Source of the DNA: Alphaproteobacteria bacterium | Lineage (GTDB): Bacteria; Pseudomonadota; Alphaproteobacteria; UBA9219; RGZA01 | Assembly (NCBI GenBank): GCA_021732145.1 | Contig: JAKFVN010000002.1 | Span: 1-64,000 of the forward strand | Direction: 5' to 3' | DNA length: 64,000 nt | Part shown: positions 1 through 9,174 of the stretch, piece after piece | Layout: each line of letters opens with the position of its first letter | Position numbering within the stretch: the stretch's first letter is position 1 | Made by a program: the position numbers and the translations under genes | Notes under the pieces: generated by a model | Told to the model about the DNA's origin: nothing | What the model saw: only the letters and a program-made list of their open reading frames with translations | Databases searched by the model: none

Positions 1-1357
1 GTACTGTTCTGCCCCAACCTGCAACACGATCCATAACACCAGGGCTTTGTTCAGCTTGCTGGGGTGCAGCAGTTAGTGTCGAGCTTGGTATCGATTGATT
101 GCGCGTGCTGCTTGGCGCGGTTGAGCGTGGTGCTTCGCTTGGCATTTCGCTAGGCGCTGCCAAACCGGGCGTTGAAAAATTCTTCGGGCCCTTAAACGGC
201 TTCAGCAGGTTTGGCACGGTTGGTGCCGGGGTCAATGTTGCGCGCGGGCGTGACATCGGCGCGCCATTCGGGCCAATATCGGTAACGTTTTCCGGCAATT
301 GCTCAACGCCTTGTTCACGCTCAACGCGCTCGGCTTCGCGGCGGCGCTCAAGGCTGCGCGGGTCGGTATCAAGGCGCTCCGAGCGCGGGGCATTATTGCC
401 CGGATCAACGCGTGTGATTACGCCCGGGCGCGGTGTCAGGCCATATCTGCGTTCATATTCTTCAGCCCTGCGGATTTCTTCTGGGTTTCGATTATCGCCT
501 TGTTCTCTCTGGCGCACTGAATACGGCGCATTATTTTCCGGATGAACGCGCGTTACCACGCCTGGAACTACATGCTCAACGCCGCGGTTCTGCTCAAGCT
601 CCGCAGCCTTGCGCTTTTCCTCTTCCGTGCGCGGGTCAACGTAAATCGGCGGCACATACGCAGGTTCGTGGTGATGATGCGAAATATCGCGCGGCGGTGA
701 AACATCGGTCATCGCGGCGATTGCTGGAATAATCACGCTGCTTGATCCTGCATCATCGTCAACGCCGCGCGCCATATTGCCACTGCGCGTGCTGGTGGCG
801 GGCGCAAACGAAGCGGCGACAATCATAGCGCCGGAATCCGCATCAAGGTTACGGCGGCGGCGCTCGTAATTCGCCCATGCCTGTGCAATGTTTTGCGTTC
901 CGCTCAGCAATACCGCAGCGGCCGCCAATGCTTCGGCAGAGCCGATATTTGCAGATTTGATGCGCAGCCATGCCGCGAGGATTTTGTTTTCCTGAATATT
1001 GTCCTGCTGCAAGCGCTCTTGCTGCGCCCTGCGGGTCATGTCTTCCTGCTTTAAAAGCTCGTTTTCAATTGCGTTATCAGTAATCGCTACCGCATTGGCG
1101 GATTGTGAATTTCGCAGCAAGGCACCAAGGAATTCTTGCGCATTCTTGGGATTCATGCCGCGCAGCAATCCTTGCACGGCGCTGACCACGTGCGGAATAT
1201 GGGAATGCTGCGAAAGCGGCAATCGCGCCGTTACCGCCTTGGTGATTTCGTTTGTGTTGGCATTGCTGTCGGGATCTTCTTCACGCTGATGCCACAACGC
1301 ATCGACGACACCGCGCGAACGATATCTATTCTGGTCGAGGCTATGCGGTCCTAACAT
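1..1357 (-). CDS. Hypothetical protein with internal ~44-aa tandem repeats; 3' end truncated by window start
   Basis: Reading the reverse complement from ATG at 1357 (MLGPHSLDQNRYRSRGVVDALWHQREED...) gives an uninterrupted frame to position 1. Absent from the ORF track because no stop lies in the window. The listed + strand ORFs here are antisense shadows. Confidence 0.8.
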   Translation of the reverse strand, partial: MLGPHSLDQNRYRSRGVVDALWHQREEDPDSNANTNEITKAVTARLPLSQHSHIPHVVSAVQGLLRGMNPKNAQEFLGALLRNSQSANAVAITDNAIENELLKQEDMTRRAQQERLQQDNIQENKILAAWLRIKSANIGSAEALAAAAVLLSGTQNIAQAWANYERRRRNLDADSGAMIVAASFAPATSTRSGNMARGVDDDAGSSSVIIPAIAAMTDVSPPRDISHHHHEPAYVPPIYVDPRTEEEKRKAAELEQNRGVEHVVPGVVTRVHPENNAPYSVRQREQGDNRNPEEIRRAEEYERRYGLTPRPGVITRVDPGNNAPRSERLDTDPRSLERRREAERVEREQGVEQLPENVTDIGPNGAPMSRPRATLTPAPTVPNLLKPFKGPKNFSTPGLAAPSEMPSEAPRSTAPSSTRNQSIPSSTLTAAPQQAEQSPGVMDRVAGWGRTV

Positions 1358-1628
1358 TGGCGGCATCACGTCTCGTAAAAAATAAAATCTAAAATTTTAT
1401 CTACTGTGCTTATTCACAGCGAAAATTTGTCGGCACAAAAATATGGCCAAATGCCCTAAGTGCCTTTAAATTATGCGTTATATTGCTAACCAAGATGTTA
1501 ATTTAACCGCGCATTCATTTTGTTTTAACGCTATATTAACCGCGATAGCGCAAGGCGCGATTACGATGCCTCCACAGAGGCTTTAATCGCGTGAATTTGC
1601 AAACGTTTTAATTTTAGCGGCCAAAACC

Positions 1629-2276
1629 ATGTCGATCATTTTCACCAAGAACAAGCTGGTTATCGCAACCCATAACGCCGGTAAGGTTAAAGAATTCGCG
1701 GTTCTTATTAACCAAGAAGGTCTTTCGCTGCTCAGCGCGGGCGAACTGAATTTACCCGAGCCAGAGGAAACAGGCCTAACCTTTGCCGCCAATGCGGAGC
1801 TAAAATCACGTGCCGCCGCATCAGCGTCTGGGCTTCCCGCACTTGCAGATGATAGCGGATTGAGCGTGGATGCATTGGATGGCGCACCAGGAATTTATTC
1901 CGCAAGGTGGATGAGAGAAACAGGCGCAGTCGCGGTTGTTCCGCACAGCGGAACAGAGCAGTCGCGCCAAACAAATCCAGCGTTTGATAAAATCAAAAAG
2001 CTTCTCATCGATAAAAACATCAATCCGAATGGTGCGCGGGCGGCCTTTATTTGCGTGCTATCCCTCACCTTGCCTGATGGAAAAACCATACTGGCAGAAG
2101 GAAACGTTGCGGGGCAATTGTGCTTTCCGCCGCGCGGCGCGGGCGGGTTTGGCTATGACCCGATTTTTATTCCGGATGGAGACACCCGAAGTTTTTCCGA
2201 GATGCCGCAGAATGAAAAAAACAAATACAGCCACCGCGCACGCGCTGTTATGGAATTGAAAAAGCATATCGGATGA
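1629..2276 (+). CDS. rdgB: XTP/dITP diphosphatase (RdgB/HAM1 family) with an in-frame repeat insertion
   Basis: KLVIATHNAGKVKEF, ADDSGLSVDALDGAPGIYSARW, GFGYDPIF motifs; overlaps hemW by ATGA. Confidence 0.95.
   Translation: MSIIFTKNKLVIATHNAGKVKEFAVLINQEGLSLLSAGELNLPEPEETGLTFAANAELKSRAAASASGLPALADDSGLSVDALDGAPGIYSARWMRETGAVAVVPHSGTEQSRQTNPAFDKIKKLLIDKNINPNGARAAFICVLSLTLPDGKTILAEGNVAGQLCFPPRGAGGFGYDPIFIPDGDTRSFSEMPQNEKNKYSHRARAVMELKKHIG
1925..1979 (+). repeat. Palindromic element, copy in rdgB
   Basis: GTCGCGGTTGTTCCGCACAGCGGAACAGAGCAGTCGCGCCAAACAAATCC; GTTCCGC/GCGGAAC stem. Confidence 0.75.
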
Positions 2277-3448
2277 AACTGGGGATGAAACCACTTGCCT
2301 TATACATCCATTGGCCGTTTTGTTTAGCAAAATGCCCCTATTGCGACTTCAACAGCCATGTGAATGCACGCGCCCAAAATAAACAAGAACATGAAACGCG
2401 CATGGTGAATGCGCTGCTTTCCGAAATGCGGTATTGGCATGAACGCGTTACGCCGCGTCCCCTCACCTCCATCTTTTTTGGTGGCGGCACGCCTTCCCTG
2501 CTCGCGCCGTCCAATGTCGCGCTGCTTTTGAATGAGGCAAATAAGCTGTTTGGCTTCTCGCCCACCATCGAAATCACGCTCGAAGCCAACCCGACCAGCA
2601 GCGAAGCCGAAAAATTCAAAGGCTTTGCCGATGCCGGCATCAACCGTTTATCCATCGGCGTTCAATCGCTCAATGATGCGGATTTAAAGGCATTGGGGCG
2701 TGAACACACAGTTTCGGAGGCTATTGGTGCGATTGAAATGGCGCAGCGTATGTTCAAGCGCCATTCCTTTGATTTGATCTATGCCCGTAAAGGGCAGTCA
2801 TTGAACCAATGGGAAAACGAACTCCGCGCAGCGCTGAAACTCGCTGCTGCGCATCTATCGCTTTATCAACTCACCATCGAACCCGGCACAGTGTTTGCGC
2901 AGAAAACCGCTGCGGGTCATACATTCACCGCGCTGGATGATGTGGCAGATGAAATGTACGCACTAACCCAAAGCATCTGCGAAGATGCCGGTTTGCCGGC
3001 CTATGAGGTTTCCAACCATGCAAGGGTGGGGGAGGAAAGCCGCCATAATCTTTCCTACTGGCATTACGATGAATATATGGGCATTGGCCCCGGCGCGCAT
3101 GGCAGGGTACACATGAATGATAATTATTTTTCTACCAATACGCTGCGTCCACCCGAACAATGGCTGCGCGACGTGGAAGCCAAAAAAGTCGGGTTGGAAA
3201 GCCAAGCTGAATTATCCAGAAACGACCAGAAAACCGAGCATGTATTGATGAATTTGCGTTTATTCAACGGCATTAACAAAGCCGATTGGCAGGCGCGTTA
3301 CGCTGAACCGCTCTACACTTTTTTGAATACCAAAAACAAAGAATTTTATATTGCGGAAAATCTTCTGGCAGAAGACACGCATGTTTTACGCGCGACCAAA
3401 AACGGCATGATGATGCTGAACCGCTTAACGGAAAAACTGGTGGCTTGA
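2273..3448 (+). CDS. hemW: Radical SAM heme chaperone HemW / coproporphyrinogen III oxidase-like
   Basis: YIHWPFCLAKCPYCDFNSHV radical-SAM CxxxCxxC motif, FFGGGTPSLL, SIGVQSLND. Confidence 0.93.
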   Translation: MKLGMKPLALYIHWPFCLAKCPYCDFNSHVNARAQNKQEHETRMVNALLSEMRYWHERVTPRPLTSIFFGGGTPSLLAPSNVALLLNEANKLFGFSPTIEITLEANPTSSEAEKFKGFADAGINRLSIGVQSLNDADLKALGREHTVSEAIGAIEMAQRMFKRHSFDLIYARKGQSLNQWENELRAALKLAAAHLSLYQLTIEPGTVFAQKTAAGHTFTALDDVADEMYALTQSICEDAGLPAYEVSNHARVGEESRHNLSYWHYDEYMGIGPGAHGRVHMNDNYFSTNTLRPPEQWLRDVEAKKVGLESQAELSRNDQKTEHVLMNLRLFNGINKADWQARYAEPLYTFLNTKNKEFYIAENLLAEDTHVLRATKNGMMMLNRLTEKLVA

Positions 3449-3449
3449 G

Positions 3450-4358
3450 CTACGCCATTTGAGGATGGGCAAGGCCATCCCGTTCCATCTTCCTGGAACG
3501 TACGCTGCCCTGGCCATATTGCATCGCCATCTGCGCCTTGAGCTGCGCTGCATGCGCTTCCGACAGAACCGAGAATACATGGTTCGGCGTACCCAAACGC
3601 GCATCGCGCTGCAACGCGGCGTGCTGAATGGATGTTCTGCTTGGCATGCCGTAATAATCTTGCGGGCCGGTAAATACTTCATTGGTTGCATGAAGTGCGG
3701 CGGCATGCGAAATGCTGGATAGTTTGACGCGGTTGATGGTCGGGTTGCCATGCACGCCCGCCATGCTGGCTTCGCCTGACTGAACCGTAATCGAACCCGG
3801 CATATAGGAATTGTTCATGCTGACATTACCCACCATCCGTGCGCGAATGGAGCCGATAACATTCATGCGTTCATGATTATAGGTATCGAAGGTGACGTTA
3901 GCACCCCTTACGCCGCTGCCAAAATTGACAAAGCCATGGGCAACGATGCTTGCGCCCGGTTTCGAGCTATTGAAATTGACAAGACCCGCACCCTTGGTGG
4001 CAAGGCGGATATCGGCTGGCAGCCCGCTTACATTCATGCCGCGGTTGGTGGTAAGGCGGCCGGGTTTACGTAACTTGGAACCAGCCTCGGCAATCGCTCT
4101 CAAATTTTGTACAGGATCCGATATGTCGTAAGGCTGACTTGTTGGAACATTCTTTTGCATCGTTCCATCATCAAGCATAATATCGGTTTTATACATGTAG
4201 CTGGAAGGGCGGTTAAATCCGATTGGATTAAACGGGTTCCATCCGCGCATTTGCAAATGCACAAGATCGACATTCGATGGGCTTGCGGAATCGTCCGAGG
4301 AACCGCGTCCAAGATACGCTGCTCTGCTTCCAATTCTTTGCGCGCTTCTCATATACAT
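3450..4358 (-). CDS. Hypothetical protein
   Basis: 302-aa ORF, the only long ORF in the interval; no family recognised. Confidence 0.6.
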   Translation of the reverse strand: MYMRSAQRIGSRAAYLGRGSSDDSASPSNVDLVHLQMRGWNPFNPIGFNRPSSYMYKTDIMLDDGTMQKNVPTSQPYDISDPVQNLRAIAEAGSKLRKPGRLTTNRGMNVSGLPADIRLATKGAGLVNFNSSKPGASIVAHGFVNFGSGVRGANVTFDTYNHERMNVIGSIRARMVGNVSMNNSYMPGSITVQSGEASMAGVHGNPTINRVKLSSISHAAALHATNEVFTGPQDYYGMPSRTSIQHAALQRDARLGTPNHVFSVLSEAHAAQLKAQMAMQYGQGSVRSRKMERDGLAHPQMA

Positions 4359-4639
4359 CAGCGACCCAAATCGGGTTTTGAAAATATCACTGGCACCATG
4401 ACTGTGGTTAAGTGCCGCGCGGCGACATTTCCTAAACCATTGAAATAAAAAAACTAATCAAACCAATATCGTAAACTTTTAGTACTAATATTGGTATACT
4501 AGACCAAAATCATAGGAATTGCAAAACTTTCATGGTGAATATTTTAAGCGCTTGATAAGGCAAAGAAATTCGAACTGCCTTTATTAAGGAAGGTGCGAAA
4601 AGGGTAGACAATTTACAGAGGCCATAATCCTGCTGCGGC

Positions 4640-4712
4640 TAAGGATTTTTATGCAGTTTGAAAACCGAAGCGCAGCGTACGCATAAGTACGTGAGCACCA
4701 GAAGGGCACAGA
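4640..4712 (+). repeat. Second dispersed repeat family (ACCGGAGCGCAG...), degenerate copy
   Basis: GAAAACCGAAGCGCAGCGTACGCATAAGTACGTGAGCACCAGAAGGGCACAGAGG. Confidence 0.75.
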
Positions 4713-4745
4713 GGCGTAAAAAGCCACCGCCGCAGTCAGGGATTA

Positions 4746-5561
4746 TTATACTGAAGGGCCATACATGTAATTTGCGCGAAGCTTCATCGCGCGCGCCATG
4801 TAAGATGGCATTGGCTTGCCGGGCTGCATTTGCTTCAGGTTCAACGCGCCTTGCGCGCCTTCCATGTTTACGCCTGCCATCTGGCTGCCACCAAAATTTG
4901 CGTTTGCAACCTTTGCGCCAGAGAAATCGGAATTGGTAAGGTGCGCGCCGCCAAGGTTAGTACCTTGCAGCTTCACGTTCTTTGCCTTCAAATTGGTGGC
5001 TGAATTTTCGCCAATGAAGTTTGCGCCGGAAAGATTTGCGCCAGTAAAGGTCGAACCATCCAGACGGCTGTCACGTACGGTTACGTTTTCCATATCGGCA
5101 TTGGTTGCATTAAGCGGAGCAGAGATGCCAACCAAGGTTGCATCTTTCATCTTTGCATTGGAAAGGTTGATGGAGCCAACGCCGCCGGTTAAAACCATGC
5201 CCGACAAATCCATGCCGGATAAATCGGCGTTGCGTTCGGTGATGTTGATGATGGGGGTGCGCTTGATTTTCAATTCGGCCATCTTGCCCTTTACGGCTTC
5301 GATTAAACCGCGTGTGGTGCCTGAAGGATTTTGCACCAGCAATTCACCGCCACCAGCGAGTTGCACTTTTTGCAAACGTGCCGCATTGGAAGTTGGAGCA
5401 GGTTTAAGATCATCAAAACGGATGCTGGATTTTTGTGGCTTCAACCCATCCAAAGCGAAGTTCATCACTGGATTTTTTTGGGGCTTTGGAGCAGCCGCAA
5501 ACAGCTCGGACTTAAGTCCTTGGTAATTTCTGCGTGATGCTGTGTAGGTCTGCAAACTCAT
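4746..5561 (-). CDS. Pentapeptide-repeat protein
   Basis: Runs such as NADLSGMDLSGMVL, GSTFTGANLSGANFIGENSATNLKAKNVKLQGTNLGGAHLTNSDFSGAKVANANFGGSQMAGVNM. Confidence 0.9.
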   Translation of the reverse strand: MSLQTYTASRRNYQGLKSELFAAAPKPQKNPVMNFALDGLKPQKSSIRFDDLKPAPTSNAARLQKVQLAGGGELLVQNPSGTTRGLIEAVKGKMAELKIKRTPIINITERNADLSGMDLSGMVLTGGVGSINLSNAKMKDATLVGISAPLNATNADMENVTVRDSRLDGSTFTGANLSGANFIGENSATNLKAKNVKLQGTNLGGAHLTNSDFSGAKVANANFGGSQMAGVNMEGAQGALNLKQMQPGKPMPSYMARAMKLRANYMYGPSV

Positions 5562-5713
5562 AGATACAAACGTACCCGAAACGAGTTAACGAGACCTTGA
5601 AATTGTCCGGTATCTTATTGATATTACTATGTAATTTTGGATTTAGGCTAAATATGTTTTGAATTTTATATGTCTGAGAAAGCCCAATTTTGACTAGGTT
5701 TAGGCGAAAATCA

Positions 5714-5777
5714 TGGATTTCGAGAACCGGAGCGCAGTGTACGTTTGAGTACATGAGCACCGGAAGCGCAGAAATAC
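5714..5777 (+). repeat. Second dispersed repeat family, copy 2
   Basis: GATTTCGAGAACCGGAGCGCAGTGTACGTTTGAGTACATGAGCACCGGAAGCGCAGAAATAC. Confidence 0.9.
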
Positions 5778-5798
5778 GCGATTTGCAGACAGACCTAG

Positions 5799-7151
5799 TT
5801 AAAATTTACGCGGCGCCGGGTCAACAACCTTCGTGCCGCCAGCGGTTACTTCGAGTACCGCAAGGCCGCGCTCGGCTACCCCGTCATGATTAAGCCTGAA
5901 AATTCCATCCAATCCGGCGAAACCACTTGGATTGGTTAATGCGTTTTCATCATAACCTTGCCCCTGTTTTGCCAGAACCGCCACCAACGCGGTTGCATCG
6001 TAAGCTAGGCTGGCAAGACGCACGGGCTTTGCGCCATATGCTTTTTGATAACGCGATACGAATTTGGAACGCTGCGCAGGGTCGCTCGTTGCAAAAAATC
6101 CGCCGACCAGAACATTGTATTGCTGCACATTCTGTTCATCCCATAATCCGGTGCCGATAATAGGAATATCATGCGCCGACAAAGCAACAGCGGTTAACTC
6201 TGCCGCAACACTTCCCAAGGCCGCGCCGCCATCCGGCAATAAAATGCCTTGTATTTCGCCGCGCTTTGCAGAGATGGCAGCTACTGCTTTTTTGATGCTG
6301 TCCTTGCTGTTTGCGTAACGCTGCGTTTCAACAATGCTGATGCCGGAATTTTGCGCAGCCGCCACGGCCATGTCACCATAAATGGATGATGGCGCAAGGA
6401 TGGCGATGCTGCGCACGCCCTTTGCCGATGCATATTGCAAGGCGCGTTGCACTTGCTGCATTGGGCTGAAGCCCAGCACATAGGTGCCGCCGCCCGCCAC
6501 ATTCGCATCATTGGTCAGCGCCAGAACGGGCACGCGGCCAGCGATGAATGTTTTTACTTCGGCTGCGCTTTCGGAAAAGACGGGGCCGATGATGACCTGC
6601 GCGCCTTCTTCCATTGCCAGCGTGGCCGCGCGCACCGCGTCGGTAGCACTCGAGCCGCTATCGCGCGGAATAAGTTCAAAATTATCTGCCGATAAATCAT
6701 TCACCGCCATTTGCGCAGCGTCCTGGAATGACTTGCCCATGCTGGCGTTTTTGCCCGAAAGCGGCAGCAGCAATGCAACCTTCACCGCACGCGCATTCGT
6801 TGGCTTTCCGGCCATGCTTTGGGGTTGTTGTGCAGGCAATGTTCCATCCAGCGTGCCTTGCTGCACTCCATTATTTCCTGCGCTATCCAATGGCTGGCTG
6901 GTCACTTCGCCGGCTGGGGCGGGCGCTTCGGCAGTGCCGTTTTGCTGGCCACCTGCCTTATAGCCGCCGGATGCGCGGTCGGTTCGAAACCAGCTGCCCA
7001 CTTCACGCGACATATTGGAGGCGGTGTTGCAACCGCCAAGCGTTAACAGAAAAACGGCAAGAAGCGCAGCGCATGAAATACGTTGCCCGAACTGACCAGC
7101 GAGGCGGCGGTTTATGCCGCCGAATAAACAATTTTTATTTGGGGTTCGCAT
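5799..7151 (-). CDS. Penicillin-binding protein activator / periplasmic-binding-protein-like lipoprotein (LpoA-like)
   Basis: Lipobox LLTLGGCNT; KVALLLPLSGKNASMGKSFQDAAQMAV; divergent from rsmI, a common alphaproteobacterial arrangement. Confidence 0.85.
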   Translation of the reverse strand: MRTPNKNCLFGGINRRLAGQFGQRISCAALLAVFLLTLGGCNTASNMSREVGSWFRTDRASGGYKAGGQQNGTAEAPAPAGEVTSQPLDSAGNNGVQQGTLDGTLPAQQPQSMAGKPTNARAVKVALLLPLSGKNASMGKSFQDAAQMAVNDLSADNFELIPRDSGSSATDAVRAATLAMEEGAQVIIGPVFSESAAEVKTFIAGRVPVLALTNDANVAGGGTYVLGFSPMQQVQRALQYASAKGVRSIAILAPSSIYGDMAVAAAQNSGISIVETQRYANSKDSIKKAVAAISAKRGEIQGILLPDGGAALGSVAAELTAVALSAHDIPIIGTGLWDEQNVQQYNVLVGGFFATSDPAQRSKFVSRYQKAYGAKPVRLASLAYDATALVAVLAKQGQGYDENALTNPSGFAGLDGIFRLNHDGVAERGLAVLEVTAGGTKVVDPAPRKF

Positions 7152-7195
7152 GGCGCAATGGCTCGTGTAAGTTGTGGTCAGTCAAGGAGAAAAGC

Positions 7196-8182
7196 GTGGC
7201 TAGCGGTAAAAAATATAAGGGCGAACCAGCAAAAAAGCAAGAACGCGCAGGCGCGGGTGCGCCCAGTTCGTCCGAGCGGGTGCGCGATAGCGCAGAGCGA
7301 ATGACGAATAGGGGCGCAGAGCGTTCGCGCAAAAATACTTCTGGGAGCTTGGCTTTAATAGCCACTCCTATCGGCAATTCTGCGGATATTTCGCTGCGCG
7401 CGCTCGATACGCTGCGCAAGGCCGAACTCATCTTTTGCGAGGATACGCGGCAAACCCAGAAGCTGCTGATGATGCATGGCATAACCGGCAAGAAACTGGT
7501 GGCAGCGCACCAGCATAATGAAGCCGCGGCCGCCAAAAAAATCCTTGAAGAAATCAATGCCGGCAAGACCATTGCCTATGCCAGCGATGCGGGCTTGCCT
7601 CTCATTTCTGATCCTGGCGAAACCATCATGCAGGTGATGATAGAAGAGGGCGTGAATGTCACCAGCATTCCCGGCGCGAATGCGGCGCTGACCGCATTGC
7701 AACTTTCCGGCCTGCCGCCACTGCCGTTTTATTTCGCGGGATTTTTGCCGCCCAAAACCAAAGCGCGCAAAGACGCGCTGAAACTATTGCACTCCATTCC
7801 AGCGACGCTGGTGTTTTATGAAGCGCCGCATCGCCTGGCCGAAACGCTAGCCGATATGCTGGCCGTGCTGGGTAACCGCCATGCCGCCTATGCGCGCGAG
7901 CTAACGAAAATGCATGAAGAAGTGCAACGCGGCACCTTATCGGAGCTTTCAAAGCACACCGAAAAACAGGAACGCATTCGCGGCGAATGCGTGATTTGCA
8001 TTGCGCCGCCAGATGCAGAAACCGCGCAGCATGATGATGCGGATGAAATTGATAAACTGCTTTTAAGCGCGCTCCAAACACTCAGCCCGCGCGATGCCGC
8101 CTTTGATGTTGCCGCCAAAACCGGGCAGCAACGCCGCGCATTATATCAACGCATCTTGGAATTGAAATCAAACACGCGGTAA
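7196..8182 (+). CDS. rsmI: 16S rRNA (cytidine(1402)-2'-O)-methyltransferase
   Basis: LIATPIGNSADISLRALDTLRKAELIFCEDTRQTQKLL, ASDAGLPLISDPGE. GTG start at 7196 preceded by AAGGAGAAAAGC; the N-terminal extension contains the palindromic repeat. Confidence 0.9.
   Translation: MASGKKYKGEPAKKQERAGAGAPSSSERVRDSAERMTNRGAERSRKNTSGSLALIATPIGNSADISLRALDTLRKAELIFCEDTRQTQKLLMMHGITGKKLVAAHQHNEAAAAKKILEEINAGKTIAYASDAGLPLISDPGETIMQVMIEEGVNVTSIPGANAALTALQLSGLPPLPFYFAGFLPPKTKARKDALKLLHSIPATLVFYEAPHRLAETLADMLAVLGNRHAAYARELTKMHEEVQRGTLSELSKHTEKQERIRGECVICIAPPDAETAQHDDADEIDKLLLSALQTLSPRDAAFDVAAKTGQQRRALYQRILELKSNTR
7264..7336 (+). repeat. Palindromic element, long-form copy in rsmI 5' region
   Basis: CAGTTCGTCCGAGCGGGTGCGCGATAGCGCAGAGCGAATGACGAATAGGGGCGCAGAGCGTTCGCGCAAAAA. 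Confidence 0.88.
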
Positions 8183-8201
8183 GGGCACATCCGCCAACAG
8201 G

Positions 8202-8558
8202 CTATCGTGGCTGCGGCGTTGGGGCGGCACCATTGATCGTTCTCTCAAGATTCTGCTTAACGTAAGACCCCGTCTCCAGCTTGAGCACGTCACCTGTAGG
8301 GGTTGTAAGATCCACTCTCGGCATAAACCCGCCTGTTGAGTTAAACGTTCCCAAATCTGTTTTAATGGTGCCGCCGGAACGGTGGTCATACTGCGATATA
8401 TCCGCATTATAAAACTGGGGCTGCATCCCTGGTCTTGCCACAACAATTTGTGCTTTTCTGTCTGGCGTAGCCATCAAGCCATACATGTTATTGCCGTTTG
8501 ACCATGCGCCATATAACGTCATGTTTGGTTGCCGTGCCACAGGTTGCGGGTCTGCCAT
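8202..8558 (-). CDS. Hypothetical protein
   Basis: 118-aa ORF between convergent rsmI and yraN; no family recognised. Confidence 0.55.
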   Translation of the reverse strand: MADPQPVARQPNMTLYGAWSNGNNMYGLMATPDRKAQIVVARPGMQPQFYNADISQYDHRSGGTIKTDLGTFNSTGGFMPRVDLTTPTGDVLKLETGSYVKQNLERTINGAAPTPQPR

Positions 8559-8767
8559 GATTATTTTTCCTAATCCTGTAAATTTTTTTATTAACCTAAC
8601 AACTATTTATAAAAATCTGCTTAATTGGCTATTTACCTATTCTTTTCAACGCTAAAGGGACAATAAAAAACATCGCTGTTGAAAAAGCAGTCCTTCATTG
8701 GAATGATATCCATTAACATTTAATCAGGCAGGTTCGCGGTTACTGCCTTTGCTGGCATGACTTAAAC

Positions 8768-9142
8768 ATGAAACCATTCTCTAAGCAAAAAATGGGCAGT
8801 CAATCTTACGCTTATGGCTTATGGGCCGAAAAATGCGCCGAACTTATCCTGCGCATGAAGGGTTACCGCATTTTGGGCCAGCGCATCAAAACGCCGTCCG
8901 GGGAAATTGACATTCTGGCGGCCAAGCAAAAAACGCTTGTTGTCGTGGAAGTAAAAAAACGCGGTGATGATTTTTCGGCGGCTGCCGCCATCCGCCCCGC
9001 GCAGCAAGCGCGCCTCATTGCATCGGGTAGTTACATGATGGGGCAGTATCAGGGCTTTAACACGGTGCGCTTTGATGCCCTGCTGTTTGCCCCCAAAACC
9101 ATGCCCAAACACATTAAAAACGCGTTTTTTGCTGCATATTAA
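8768..9142 (+). CDS. YraN family (UPF0102) endonuclease-like protein
   Basis: AYGLWAEKCAELILRMKGYRILGQRIKTPSGEIDILAAKQKTLVVVEVKKR; follows rsmI as in many genomes. Confidence 0.92.
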   Translation: MKPFSKQKMGSQSYAYGLWAEKCAELILRMKGYRILGQRIKTPSGEIDILAAKQKTLVVVEVKKRGDDFSAAAAIRPAQQARLIASGSYMMGQYQGFNTVRFDALLFAPKTMPKHIKNAFFAAY

Positions 9143-9174
9143 TATATTTTTACTGTTCTCGATTAGACTAGCTG

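Noticed and set aside
99-1354. Plus-strand ORFs at 99-545, 433-732, 999-1289, 1136-1354
   Set aside because: Antisense to the continuous minus-strand ORF 1-1357; low-complexity R/S-rich translations typical of shadow ORFs.
1410-1418. TTATTCACA DnaA-box-like site upstream of rdgB
   Set aside because: Single isolated site; insufficient for an origin call compared with the cluster upstream of hemE.
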